This document shows positions 34,678-43,123 of a stretch of DNA of 64,000 nt, one piece after another. A program made the position numbers and the translations under genes. The stretch comes from Rikenellaceae bacterium (GTDB lineage: Bacteria > Bacteroidota > Bacteroidia > Bacteroidales > Rikenellaceae): contig SUZN01000006.1 of the NCBI GenBank assembly GCA_015059905.1, positions 124,001 to 188,000 on the forward strand, given 5' to 3'. The first letter of the stretch is position 1. Each line of letters opens with the position of its first letter. The notes beneath the pieces are model-generated. The model saw nothing but the letters and a program-made list of their open reading frames with translations, was not told where the DNA came from and made no database searches.

Positions 34678-35805
34678 ATGGCAAAGGTTTTAATCATCTT
34701 TCAATCAAAAAGTATGCGAAATACGCTTCGTGAACGATTAGAATTTGAGGGTTTTGCCACTACGGTGGCTGATAGAGAGGAAGTTTCGGAGAATTTTTGC
34801 CTTCGACGTGGCTACGATGCTATCGTAGCGGGCGGAGGCGTAGAGGATGTGGCGGCACTCGGTGTACCGTTTATAATAATCTCGCCCACAGGCTCTATCG
34901 AGGGCGCTGTCGAGGCTGTGAAGAGTGGGGCGGAGGATTACATCACAACGCCCGTAGATATGAATCGACTGCTGGGCTCATTGCGCCGAATAGTGGAGCG
35001 AGAGCAGGAGCCTCCGATAGAGACCGCAAAGCCTCAAAAACGCAGGTCGGGTGGCGATACGGAGCAGATTATAGGCTCGTCAGAAGAGATTGAGCACGTT
35101 CGACAACTCATCGACAAGGTGGCGGCGTCGGATGCCCGCGTACTCATCACGGGCGAAAATGGCACGGGTAAGGAGCTTGTGGCGAAGTGGCTGCATCTGA
35201 AGAGTGCGCGCTCTGCTGCCCCTTTCGTTGAGGTGAATTGTGCTGCCATACCATCCGAGCTTATCGAGAGCGAGTTGTTTGGTCACGAGCGCGGAGCATT
35301 CACCTCTGCCATAAAGCAGCGAAAAGGTAAATTCGAGCAGGCAAATGGAGGTACGCTCTTTATGGACGAGATTGGCGATATGTCGCTCTCGGCGCAGGCA
35401 AAGGTGTTGCGTGCGTTGCAGGAGCAGAAGATTAGCCGCGTGGGTAGCGACAAGGATGTCTCGGTCGATGTGCGAGTTGTGGCGGCGACAAATAAGGATA
35501 TACTATCCGAGATTGAAAAGGGTAATTTCCGCGAAGACCTATATCACCGCCTGAGTGTAATATTGATTAAGGTGCCACCCCTGCGTGAGCGTGCGGGTGA
35601 TATTGTCGAGCTGGTAAATCACTTTATTACGCAGATAGCCCACGAGCACCACACTTCAGCGAAGCCTATCGACAAGGCTGCCATAGATATGTTGTGCGGT
35701 ATGCCCTGGACGGGAAATATACGCGAGTTGCGTAATGTGGTAGAGCGATTGATGATACTCAGTGCCGAGCGAATTACGCCCCACGATGTGGAACTATATT
35801 GCTAA
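34678..35805 (+). CDS. Sigma-54-interacting AAA+ regulator with pseudo-receiver and no DNA-binding domain
   Basis: A 375-residue protein. Residues 1-110 have a receiver fold without the acidic pair (LIIFQSK) or the phospho-Asp (DAIVAGG) and with TTP in place of the Lys-Pro. The AAA+ domain has Walker A GENGTGKE (159-166), a GAFTSA variant of the GAFTGA loop (206-211), Walker B GTLFMDEI (225-232) and arginine-finger region FREDLYHRLS. It stops right after the AAA+ lid (DVELYC), so the usual C-terminal Fis-type helix-turn-helix is absent. The last 12 bases overlap the converging HAD gene. It may activate RNA polymerase from solution or act through a partner. Confidence 0.85.
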   Translation: MAKVLIIFQSKSMRNTLRERLEFEGFATTVADREEVSENFCLRRGYDAIVAGGGVEDVAALGVPFIIISPTGSIEGAVEAVKSGAEDYITTPVDMNRLLGSLRRIVEREQEPPIETAKPQKRRSGGDTEQIIGSSEEIEHVRQLIDKVAASDARVLITGENGTGKELVAKWLHLKSARSAAPFVEVNCAAIPSELIESELFGHERGAFTSAIKQRKGKFEQANGGTLFMDEIGDMSLSAQAKVLRALQEQKISRVGSDKDVSVDVRVVAATNKDILSEIEKGNFREDLYHRLSVILIKVPPLRERAGDIVELVNHFITQIAHEHHTSAKPIDKAAIDMLCGMPWTGNIRELRNVVERLMILSAERITPHDVELYC

Positions 35806-36453
35806 AATTATATCCCGCAACTGCTCCACCGTGTCGGCTATATACTCCGCCCCCGCCTCCTGAAGCTCTGTGCGTGAACGGAACCCCCAGCTAACGCCCA
35901 CAGAGTGGATTGAGGCGCGCTGTGCGGTGAGAATATCCACAGCCGAGTCACCCACCATAACGCATTTTGTGCGTTCTACGCCCGCTGCATCAATAATCAA
36001 ATCGACAAGTGCGGTGTCGGGTTTTAACGGTACGCCCTCGCGGTTGCCGCATATCATCACAAACTCCACCTCGGGGAAGAATTTTTTTATCAGCTTGTCG
36101 GTCCCCGCCTGGAACTTATTGGATGCGACAGCCAGCTTCACACCACTGCGGTGCAGCTCCTGCACAAACTCCACCATACCCTCATAAGGCTGCGTGTAGA
36201 GGTCTATGTGGTCGATGTAGTAATCGACAAAGTCTCGTCGTGCCGCTGCTACATACTCTGGTGTGCGTAGCTCCTCGGGCAGAGCGCGCTCTACAAGTCG
36301 CATAATGCCGTTGCCGACAAACGAACAGTACTCCTCGAACGTATGTGTGGGCAGGTTGCGCAGGCGCAGCATATGGTCGCACCCTGCGGCGAGGTCGCCG
36401 ATGGTGTTGAGCAGTGTGCCGTCAAGGTCGAAAATAACGAGTTTATTCTGCAT
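35794..36453 (-). CDS. HAD-superfamily phosphatase (phosphoglycolate phosphatase-like)
   Basis: A 219-residue HAD hydrolase with motif I FDLDGTLLNT, motif II around VASNK, the Lys region and motif III/IV MVGDSAVDILTAQ, and an alpha-helical cap of the Gph type. The likely role is phosphoglycolate or another sugar-phosphate dephosphorylation, but this family is promiscuous. Its 5' end overlaps the 3' end of the NhaC gene by 11 bases, suggesting coupling. Confidence 0.85.
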   Translation of the reverse strand: MQNKLVIFDLDGTLLNTIGDLAAGCDHMLRLRNLPTHTFEEYCSFVGNGIMRLVERALPEELRTPEYVAAARRDFVDYYIDHIDLYTQPYEGMVEFVQELHRSGVKLAVASNKFQAGTDKLIKKFFPEVEFVMICGNREGVPLKPDTALVDLIIDAAGVERTKCVMVGDSAVDILTAQRASIHSVGVSWGFRSRTELQEAGAEYIADTVEQLRDIILAI

Positions 36454-37906
36454 TGTCAGGAGATGTTTTGTTGATTTTATATCCTATTGCCGCTACGATG
36501 ATTGACATTATCGGGCTTACGAGGTTGAATATGCAGTAGGGCATATAGCTAAGTGTCGCCACGCCCAATACTGTCGATTGTGTCATACCGCACGAGTTCC
36601 AGGGAATGAGTACCGAGGTAACCGTTGCCGAGTCCTCAACGCTACGGCTCAACAGACGCCCTTCAAGTCCGCGCTCGTCATATAGCTGGCGGAAGAGTCT
36701 GCCTGTGAGGATGATTGAGATATATTGGTCGCCCGTAGCAAGGTTGAAAAAGAGTCCCGAGCAAACCGTTGAGCCTACCACGCTCACCGTGCGTCGTGCC
36801 ACGCGCAGGAAAATCTGCGACAGCGCCGATAACATTCCACTTCCATACATCACACCACCGAAGCACATCGCGCAGATGATTAACCACACTGTATCCATCA
36901 TTCCGCCCATTCCGCGTGTCGCCACCAGATTGTTCAGCAGTTCGTTGTGGGTCTCTATCGAGGTCGATGTTGTTGAGGCGATAATCACCGCCTTGAACGA
37001 GTTAAGTGCCGAGGCGATGTCGCTCTGGGCAATCTGACTCACAATCTCTGGCTGAAAGATAATCATCGCTATGGCAGCCATAACAACCGATGCAAAGAGT
37101 GTTACAATGGCGGGTAACTTCTTGGCAATAAGCAGACCTGTAACCAGCGGCACAATCAGGAGCCAGGGCGAGAGGTTAAAAGTCTCATTGAGGCTTGCCT
37201 CTATGGTCAGGGTGTCGGCTGCCGAGGCTGTTACGCTGTTTAATCCTGTGATTGTAAATACTGTCAATGCAATCAGCAATGATGGCGTTGTGGTGATAAG
37301 CATATATTTGATATGCGTAAACAGAGGCACCTCCACCGTTGAGGAGGCCAGCACTGTTGTATCGCTCATAAGCGAAATCTTATCGCCGAAGTATGCGCCC
37401 GAGATGATAGCACCTGCCACCCATCCATCCTCGAAACCTAAAGCCCTGCCTATTCCCATCAGCGCAACGCCAATCGTAGCTATGGTTGTCCACGACGAGC
37501 CTGTGAGGAGCGAAATAACGGCGCAGATAATGCACGAGGCGGGCAGGAATATTGAGGGGTGAAGTATCTTCAGTCCGTAATATATCAGTGTGGGGATAAT
37601 GCCACTTGCCATCCACGTGCCCGCTATGGCGCCGATAAGCAGCAGTATGATGATGGCAGGTGTAGCGCTCTTCATATTGGTGACGATGGCATCCTCCAAC
37701 TGCTGCCACTTAATTTTGTAGATGGCTATTGCGAGGGCTGTGCAGACCGCAGAAGCGGTCAGGAGTGATAACTGACTTCCTCCCGCTATGGCGTCGCCAC
37801 CAAAGAGATGAATTGTGAGCGCAAGGAAAATTATCAGCACCGCCAGCGGAATAAGCGCAATCGCTACCGATGGGCGCTTTATAGTTTGATTATTATTCAT
37901 ATACAA
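36443..37906 (-). CDS. NhaC-family Na+/H+ antiporter
   Basis: A 487-residue membrane protein with about eleven helices. The family look is clear: VTGLLIAKKLPAIVTLF, LTGSSWTTIATIGVALMGI, GAYFGDKISLMSDTTVLA and VLIPWNSCGMTQSTVLGV. Members exchange sodium, or malate with sodium and lactate, for protons; the ion cannot be assigned. A -7 box TATCTTTG (37924-37931, minus) precedes it. The ATG two codons downstream (37900) is an alternative start. Confidence 0.88.
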   Translation of the reverse strand: MYMNNNQTIKRPSVAIALIPLAVLIIFLALTIHLFGGDAIAGGSQLSLLTASAVCTALAIAIYKIKWQQLEDAIVTNMKSATPAIIILLLIGAIAGTWMASGIIPTLIYYGLKILHPSIFLPASCIICAVISLLTGSSWTTIATIGVALMGIGRALGFEDGWVAGAIISGAYFGDKISLMSDTTVLASSTVEVPLFTHIKYMLITTTPSLLIALTVFTITGLNSVTASAADTLTIEASLNETFNLSPWLLIVPLVTGLLIAKKLPAIVTLFASVVMAAIAMIIFQPEIVSQIAQSDIASALNSFKAVIIASTTSTSIETHNELLNNLVATRGMGGMMDTVWLIICAMCFGGVMYGSGMLSALSQIFLRVARRTVSVVGSTVCSGLFFNLATGDQYISIILTGRLFRQLYDERGLEGRLLSRSVEDSATVTSVLIPWNSCGMTQSTVLGVATLSYMPYCIFNLVSPIMSIIVAAIGYKINKTSPDNAE

Positions 37907-37923
37907 TCCGTATTAAACGTCTG

Positions 37924-37931
37924 CAAAGATA
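37924..37931 (-). promoter_or_regulatory. -7 box of the NhaC gene
   Basis: TATCTTTG on the minus strand, 17 bases before the ATG. No TTG at ideal spacing. Confidence 0.5.
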
Positions 37932-38067
37932 GATAAAACAAAGCAATCGAAAAACAAAAGGTAAAAAGATATTTGCCAATGGGTTGATAAATCAAATTAT
38001 TTTGTAACTTTATGGCGAGTAAGATACTCTAATTATGAATTTTATGGCATAAAAAAATACGACGATT

Positions 38068-38835
38068 ATGCGACCCGTGCGGAACATAGCCTTTGCAATA
38101 ATAGTCATTTTAATTTGGCAGTGTTGTTGTATAAACTTCGTTAATGCTCTTGCCCAACAAGGACATTTAGAGAGTGTCGCCCCACCTAAACAACCCCCTG
38201 ATTCTATATTAAGCGTTATGCAGACCACACCCTGCTGGCGAGTTGTGGCAGCGTATGAATATGGACGAAGATATGATTATATTGGAGGTAAGATAAAGCA
38301 TCCGTACAAAGAGATTTTATTTCGTTTCGCTGATGGTGCGACAATACTATACGAAGGTTACAATACTCAAGGCAGGGGATGCTGCCTGACACAAGAGGAG
38401 TGTTCTTATAGTGCATCCGATATTACCCATTTCTCGGACTCGCTGTTGATTGTTAAGGAGATTTCATTCTCCAAAGGAGATCTGCGACGCAACATATACC
38501 GTTATGCCCTCGCGCCCGCATCGCAACAAGATTGGGAAGGGTTGAATTCAAAGTATAGGAGGAGCCCACACTCTCATACTGCAGGCGAGGTTGTTTACAT
38601 CTATCGGCAAGAGCGACCATTGGAATTTATATCAGCAGAAAAGAGAGAGAGACTTCTGCTTGAAGCCATTATCCGTGAGAATGGTCTTGATAGAGAGCTT
38701 GCGTTGAAGTGTTATTATATGAATATCCAGCGTGATATGAGTTTCCGCCCAAAGATTTCAGAAGCTGTCTCCACCCCACCCACGCAACCCATCGCCACGA
38801 TGCGGGCGGGTGTTGTAAAAGAAACCACGCGGTAA
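38068..38835 (+). CDS. Exported hypothetical protein
   Basis: A 255-residue protein I do not recognise. It begins with a hydrophobic export signal (IAFAIIVILIWQCCCINF) and then has mixed alpha/beta sequence with a central Cys pair (GRGCCLTQEEC). No enzyme motif is seen. Its DNA is visibly richer in A and T than the genes around it and it stands alone between an A/T-rich leader and the glycosyltransferase, which fits a recently acquired or fast-evolving gene. The reading frame is intact. Confidence 0.6.
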   Translation: MRPVRNIAFAIIVILIWQCCCINFVNALAQQGHLESVAPPKQPPDSILSVMQTTPCWRVVAAYEYGRRYDYIGGKIKHPYKEILFRFADGATILYEGYNTQGRGCCLTQEECSYSASDITHFSDSLLIVKEISFSKGDLRRNIYRYALAPASQQDWEGLNSKYRRSPHSHTAGEVVYIYRQERPLEFISAEKRERLLLEAIIRENGLDRELALKCYYMNIQRDMSFRPKISEAVSTPPTQPIATMRAGVVKETTR

Positions 38836-38894
38836 AATTGACGATGATTTTAGAAAAGTTATATGAATAAAGTATTTTCGTAGCAAAAAATTCA

Positions 38895-38902
38895 TATATT
38901 TG
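38895..38902 (+). promoter_or_regulatory. -7 box of the GT2 gene
   Basis: TATATTTG ends 8 bases before an in-frame GTG (38911) and 20 bases before the ATG at 38923, which favours the ATG start. Confidence 0.6.
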
Positions 38903-38922
38903 CATAAAAAGTGACACCAACT

Positions 38923-39831
38923 ATGTTAAGACTTTCACTTGTTATAGCAACGTATAATCGTGCCGAGTCACTCCTTGTGGCGTTGCAATCTGTCATTGAG
39001 CAGGATGCACCCCGAAGTGAGTGGGAGTGTGTCGTGGTGAATAATAATTCCACCGACGCTACCGAGGAGCGTTTTGCGGAGTTTGCAGCGGCGCACCCCG
39101 ATGTGCAGCTGCGTATGGTCAAGGAGATGCGTCAGGGCTTGTCGTATGCCCGCAACCGAGGCATTGGCGAGAGTGAGGGCGAGTATATCGCCATCATCGA
39201 CGACGACGAGCGCATAGCACCCGAGTTTATCTCATCATACATCGCTCTGTTTGACTCTACGCCCGATGCTGTGGCAGCAGGAGGTCCTATCGTGGCGGAG
39301 TACCCTTCGGGCAAGCCACGCTGGATGTCGCGCTTTACCGAGCGACCCATCGCCAACACGATGTATTTCGGCGATGAGGTGTGCCTCTTCCCTGCGGGAC
39401 GTATTCCTGGTGGCGGAAATATGGCTCTGCGCCGCTCTGCGGTACGCCGTTACGGAGTGTTTGATACCTCGCTCGGATATGTGGGCGAGCAGCTTATCGG
39501 TGGCGAGGAGTGCGACCTGTTTGAGCGCTTGCAGATTGCCGAGGCGAAGTATTACTATGTGCCAGGTGCGGTGATGTATCACATCATTCCCAAGGAGAAG
39601 CTAACCGAGGAGTACCTATCGCGCTTGAGCTATAACGTAGGCGTCAGTCAGTTGCGCCGTGCGCGTTACTACCACCGCATAGGTCGCGTGAAGGCGAAGG
39701 AGTGCTTGAAGTGGGTAGCGACCCTGCTTATTATGGCGTGGTATGCCGTAACGCTGCAATGGAACAAGGCGAAGCACCTGTTTATTATGCGAAAGCAAAT
39801 CACGCGCGGCATTTGGAGCAAGAATATTTAG
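38923..39831 (+). CDS. Family 2 glycosyltransferase
   Basis: A 302-residue GT-A fold transferase that adds a sugar from a nucleotide donor to a surface glycan or lipid acceptor. Motifs: SLVIATYNRAESL at the N-terminus, NNNSTDAT, IIDDDERIAPEFI (DxD metal site), GGGNMALRRSA and GGEECDLFERL (the catalytic ED-type acid). A hydrophobic segment near the C-terminus (VATLLIMAWYAVTL) may attach it to the inner membrane. It stands alone, so the polymer it serves is unknown. Confidence 0.85.
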   Translation: MLRLSLVIATYNRAESLLVALQSVIEQDAPRSEWECVVVNNNSTDATEERFAEFAAAHPDVQLRMVKEMRQGLSYARNRGIGESEGEYIAIIDDDERIAPEFISSYIALFDSTPDAVAAGGPIVAEYPSGKPRWMSRFTERPIANTMYFGDEVCLFPAGRIPGGGNMALRRSAVRRYGVFDTSLGYVGEQLIGGEECDLFERLQIAEAKYYYVPGAVMYHIIPKEKLTEEYLSRLSYNVGVSQLRRARYYHRIGRVKAKECLKWVATLLIMAWYAVTLQWNKAKHLFIMRKQITRGIWSKNI

Positions 39832-39859
39832 GGACTGACTAAAATTATACAACTTCTAA

Positions 39860-39898
39860 AAAAAATGGGGTTGCTCAACATTATTGTTGGACAACCCC
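39860..39898. terminator. Terminator hairpin, copy 3 of the dispersed family
   Basis: GGGGTTG (39867-39873) pairs with CAACCCC (39892-39898), and after a mismatch the stem continues to AACA/TGTT. On the minus strand it ends in a run of T (from 39865 down), 4-7 bases after the pfkA stop; it also faces the converging GT2 gene. Confidence 0.8.
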
Positions 39899-39904
39899 TT
39901 TGTA

Positions 39905-40885
39905 TTAGATTGAAAGAATCTTCACAATATCCATATCCTTCAGTTCCATCTTCTGTTGGTGTGCCACAGCCTTTTTGAATGGCACATAGACCAACTCGCC
40001 ATTCTTGATGCCAATCATCACATTGCGCTGACCCTCCGACAGAGCCTCGATAGCCATTGCACCCATCTTCGATGCCAGGATACGATCCTTTGCTGTTGGC
40101 GAGCCACCACGCTGCAAGTGACCCAGGATTGTCACACGCGCGTCAAACTCAGGGAACTCTTTCTTGATACGCTCCTTCAACCCGAGTGCGCCTCCCGTAG
40201 CCTTGTTCTCCGCCACCAGCACGATAGCCGATGACTTGCTCTTGCGGAAGCCGTTGTGGATAAGCTCTGCCAGCTGATCGACCTTGGTCTCCAGCTCGGG
40301 GATGATAGCTGCTTCGGCACCCGAAGCGATAGCTCCATTCAGTGCGAGGTAACCCGCCGTGTTACCCATAACCTCCACAAAGAACAAACGCTCGTGGCTT
40401 GTTGCTGTGTCGCGCAATTTATCCACCGCATCGACGATTGTGTTCAACGCCGTGTCGTAGCCGATAGTCTCGTCAGTGCCGTCAAGGTCGTTGTCGATAG
40501 TACCTGGCAAGCCCACGATAGGCACATCAAACTCCTCGGCGAAGAGCTGTGCTCCCGACAATGAGCCGTCGCCACCGATGACTACCAACGCATCAATGCC
40601 CGCAGCCTTCATATTCTCGTACGCCTGCTGACGACCCTCTGGTGTGCGGAACTCCTTGCTGCGAGCAGTTTTAAGGATTGTGCCGCCCTGCTGGATGATA
40701 TTGCTCACGCTCTGCGACTTAAACTCCACAATCTCGTTTGTGACCAGACCGTGATAGCCACGCATAATACCCTTCACCTTATAACCATTATATATTGCTG
40801 TACGCGTCACCGCACGAATTGCTGCGTTCATACCTGGAGCGTCGCCTCCCGAAGTAAGAATACCGATACATTTGATAGTTGCCAT
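39905..40885 (-). CDS. pfkA: ATP-dependent 6-phosphofructokinase
   Basis: Commits fructose 6-phosphate to glycolysis. Full length at 326 residues, with [17 protein letters not shown] (ATP site), [13 protein letters not shown], catalytic [19 protein letters not shown] and [15 protein letters not shown]. The GGDGS motif fits the ATP-dependent rather than the pyrophosphate form. A -7 box TAAATTTG lies upstream at 40911-40918 (minus). Confidence 0.95.
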   Translation of the reverse strand: MATIKCIGILTSGGDAPGMNAAIRAVTRTAIYNGYKVKGIMRGYHGLVTNEIVEFKSQSVSNIIQQGGTILKTARSKEFRTPEGRQQAYENMKAAGIDALVVIGGDGSLSGAQLFAEEFDVPIVGLPGTIDNDLDGTDETIGYDTALNTIVDAVDKLRDTATSHERLFFVEVMGNTAGYLALNGAIASGAEAAIIPELETKVDQLAELIHNGFRKSKSSAIVLVAENKATGGALGLKERIKKEFPEFDARVTILGHLQRGGSPTAKDRILASKMGAMAIEALSEGQRNVMIGIKNGELVYVPFKKAVAHQQKMELKDMDIVKILSI

Positions 40886-40910
40886 AATTTTCTGTTTTAA
40901 TTTCCTTTCG

Positions 40911-40918
40911 CAAATTTA
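40911..40918 (-). promoter_or_regulatory. -7 box of pfkA
   Basis: TAAATTTG on the minus strand, 25 bases before the ATG at 40885. Confidence 0.55.
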
Positions 40919-40962
40919 AGCAAAAATATTTAATTTATAAATATGCGTATTACTATTCGCAC

Positions 40963-41040
40963 AAAAAAGCGAGGAGTGATCCTCTGTGCCGATCCTCCTC
41001 GCCGTCAAAAATAATGCTATGATGGGTTTTTGACTATTTA
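40963..41040 (-). repeat. 3'-end repeat copy A (terminator of the GH51 gene)
   Basis: A 78-base element nearly identical to 43045-43123: only two substitutions and one base in a G run differ. On the minus strand it starts at the last Lys codon plus TAG of the GH51 gene, then forms two hairpins: GTCAAAAA/TTTTTGAC and GCGAGGAG/CTCCTCGC with an inner GATC pairing, the second followed by six T. So it is a terminator module shared by two genes. Confidence 0.88.
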
Positions 41041-42965
41041 AGTTCTATGCGGAGCAGAGCAACGCTATGTGGAGGAAGCGTTGTCTTGATGTGGCCTTTG
41101 GCAGCCGAAGCCTTTAATTTAGACTCCTCAAAATAGCTGTATGGGGTGAGGTCGTCGGATGAATATAGCTTTGCAACTCGAATCTTGCCATTTATGGCAA
41201 AGTCAAAATCTCGCGGCGTGTCATACGCAGCATTGATAAGAGTGATTGTCAAAATTCCATCCGTGATTGTTGCAGCGGTAGAGTAGTCCTCGTTATTTTC
41301 AATCTTGCACAACTTGCCATCCTGATGTGTTGCCATTGCGGCGAACATCTGACCATTTGCCGAGAGGTGGCTCGATGTGGGCTCAATCATAATAGCACCC
41401 TCGCCCACAGGCTGGAAGTAGCAGACAATAGGCATATTCAGAGGGTTGCTGTCGTTGAGGAAGAAGTGTAGCATACGGGCTGTGAAGATACCCTCCGTCA
41501 CACACGAAGGACGATACCACGCATACCATTGGTTCCACTCATCAAACGATATCATCAGATTTTTGCCCGTTGCATCCAAACTCTTGCGCATATGCTGTGC
41601 AATATTGACATTTACAGTGAGCGAGTTTACTGTTTTGTTATAAGTTGTTTTTATCTCCTCTGGTGTGGTGTAGCGGATCAAACCTCGGTTGTTGGCGGCA
41701 TAATCTGGTGAATAACGGTGCAACGACACATAGGGGGCTTTATCTGCCAATGCCGCAGCAGACTTTTGTGCCCAATTATCATTTGGATATGGTCCTGATG
41801 AGCATAACTTCAAATCGGGCGATACCTTCAACATCGCATCGGCATGTTTCTCTGCCATAGCGGCATATCCTTCAGGTCCTTTTGGTCCCTCCATGTGAGA
41901 ATAACCCATTTCGTTACCGAGCGACCAGAGTTTTACGTTAAATGGCTCTTTGAAACCTCGCTCAATACGGATTTTTCCATACTCAGTTGTCTCGTCACCA
42001 TTGCAATACTCCACCCATTCGGCACACTCCTCTGGAGTACACCACGCGGCGTTGATTGTAAGCATTGGCTCTGCTCCTACCTCTCGGCACAGAGCGATAA
42101 AGTCGTCGGTGTTAATCTCGTGGTAGTCATAACCGTCAGTGTATGGCTGTGTCTCAATTTCGGTGGCTGCGCCCAACGGAGCTCGCTCATCCACAGGTAA
42201 GAGTCCATCCTTCCAGCGGTACTCGCCTGCGAAGTTGCCTCCTGGCCAGCGCAACAGACGAGGGCGTATTGCCTTCAGGTTGGCAACCACATCTTTGCGC
42301 ATACCGTGAAAGTTGTCTGATGGCATCATCGACAATGCACCAAATTTCAAAGTGGTTTGCTCAGTGAATGTGTAGCGAATGGCTGCATCGTTATCATCGG
42401 CAGGTGATTTCATCGAGAACTCGCAAATCTCCCACTCCTTGCCTGAAGGCGAGAGCGAGAGCGTATGTCTTGCATATACCTTGTCGCCCTTGCGGTTGGT
42501 GAACTCCACATTGAGTTTGATAGGCATATTCACCCTTGTTACGGTGCGCAGGGTGTACTCTTTGCCCTTCTGCAATGCAATCTCATATTGTCCCAGACCT
42601 GCTGTGTTGCCACCTTTGAGATTTTGTATCGCTTGTGAGCCCAACTCATTCCAACGATGCATATTATGCAGATGCAGGTGTCGTACATATACATCATCAA
42701 AATCCTCTTTTGTGAAGAATACCTTTTCGCCAATACCAAACCACTTCGAAGCAACGCCTTCGTTGCGTGAGGGCTTGCCTGCGAATTTACGGTTTTTGAG
42801 CATCTGTGCGCTCAATCCTCCATTCACAGCAGCTCGGGTATGCTCGAGGTTATGTCCGAAAATGTAGGGCGAATAGTCTGTCGCAGAGTTGAAGTCGATT
42901 GTTTGTGCCGTTGAAATATTTAATGAAATAATCAATGCACAAAGTAGTAATAATCGTCTATGCAT
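41034..42965 (-). CDS. Secreted GH51-type alpha-L-arabinofuranosidase
   Basis: A 643-residue exported enzyme. The start at 42965 begins the signal peptide MHRRLLLLCALIISLNIS and lies after the -7 box (42994-43001). An N-terminal carbohydrate-binding-like sandwich precedes the barrel, where RWPGGNFAGEYRWKDG, LGNEMGYSH (acid/base Glu about 351) and ISFDEWNQWY (nucleophile Glu about 476) define the family; a C-terminal sandwich follows. It removes arabinose side chains from plant arabinans or arabinoxylans. It is flanked by the duplicated 78-base element, which suggests that the gene was inserted with its own copy of the terminator. Confidence 0.9.
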   Translation of the reverse strand: MHRRLLLLCALIISLNISTAQTIDFNSATDYSPYIFGHNLEHTRAAVNGGLSAQMLKNRKFAGKPSRNEGVASKWFGIGEKVFFTKEDFDDVYVRHLHLHNMHRWNELGSQAIQNLKGGNTAGLGQYEIALQKGKEYTLRTVTRVNMPIKLNVEFTNRKGDKVYARHTLSLSPSGKEWEICEFSMKSPADDNDAAIRYTFTEQTTLKFGALSMMPSDNFHGMRKDVVANLKAIRPRLLRWPGGNFAGEYRWKDGLLPVDERAPLGAATEIETQPYTDGYDYHEINTDDFIALCREVGAEPMLTINAAWCTPEECAEWVEYCNGDETTEYGKIRIERGFKEPFNVKLWSLGNEMGYSHMEGPKGPEGYAAMAEKHADAMLKVSPDLKLCSSGPYPNDNWAQKSAAALADKAPYVSLHRYSPDYAANNRGLIRYTTPEEIKTTYNKTVNSLTVNVNIAQHMRKSLDATGKNLMISFDEWNQWYAWYRPSCVTEGIFTARMLHFFLNDSNPLNMPIVCYFQPVGEGAIMIEPTSSHLSANGQMFAAMATHQDGKLCKIENNEDYSTAATITDGILTITLINAAYDTPRDFDFAINGKIRVAKLYSSDDLTPYSYFEESKLKASAAKGHIKTTLPPHSVALLRIELK

Positions 42966-42993
42966 AGTAGTAGTTTTGTGTTGTTTTGTCACA

Positions 42994-43001
42994 CAAATTT
43001 A
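42994..43001 (-). promoter_or_regulatory. -7 box of the GH51 gene
   Basis: TAAATTTG on the minus strand, 28 bases before the ATG at 42965. It overlaps the upstream in-frame ATG at 42992, which is therefore not the start. Confidence 0.55.
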
Positions 43002-43044
43002 AGAAAATAATTTTGAAAATATAAGGCATATAAATTAAAAAGCA

Positions 43045-43123
43045 AAAAAAGCGAGGAGAGACCCTCTGTGCCGATCCTCCTCGCCGTCAAAAATAATGCT
43101 ATGATGGGGTTTTTGACTATTTA
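43045..43123 (-). repeat. 3'-end repeat copy B (terminator of the long PspC gene)
   Basis: Second copy of the element at 40963-41040, again beginning at a terminal AAA TAG. Substitutions in the terminator stem keep pairing (GATC with GATC in copy A, GATC with GGTC through a G-U pair here), so the RNA structure appears to be conserved. Confidence 0.88.

Noticed and set aside
38911..38922. GTG start for the glycosyltransferase
   Set aside because: It would begin only a few bases after the predicted transcript start; the ATG at 38923 begins the conserved GT2 strand.
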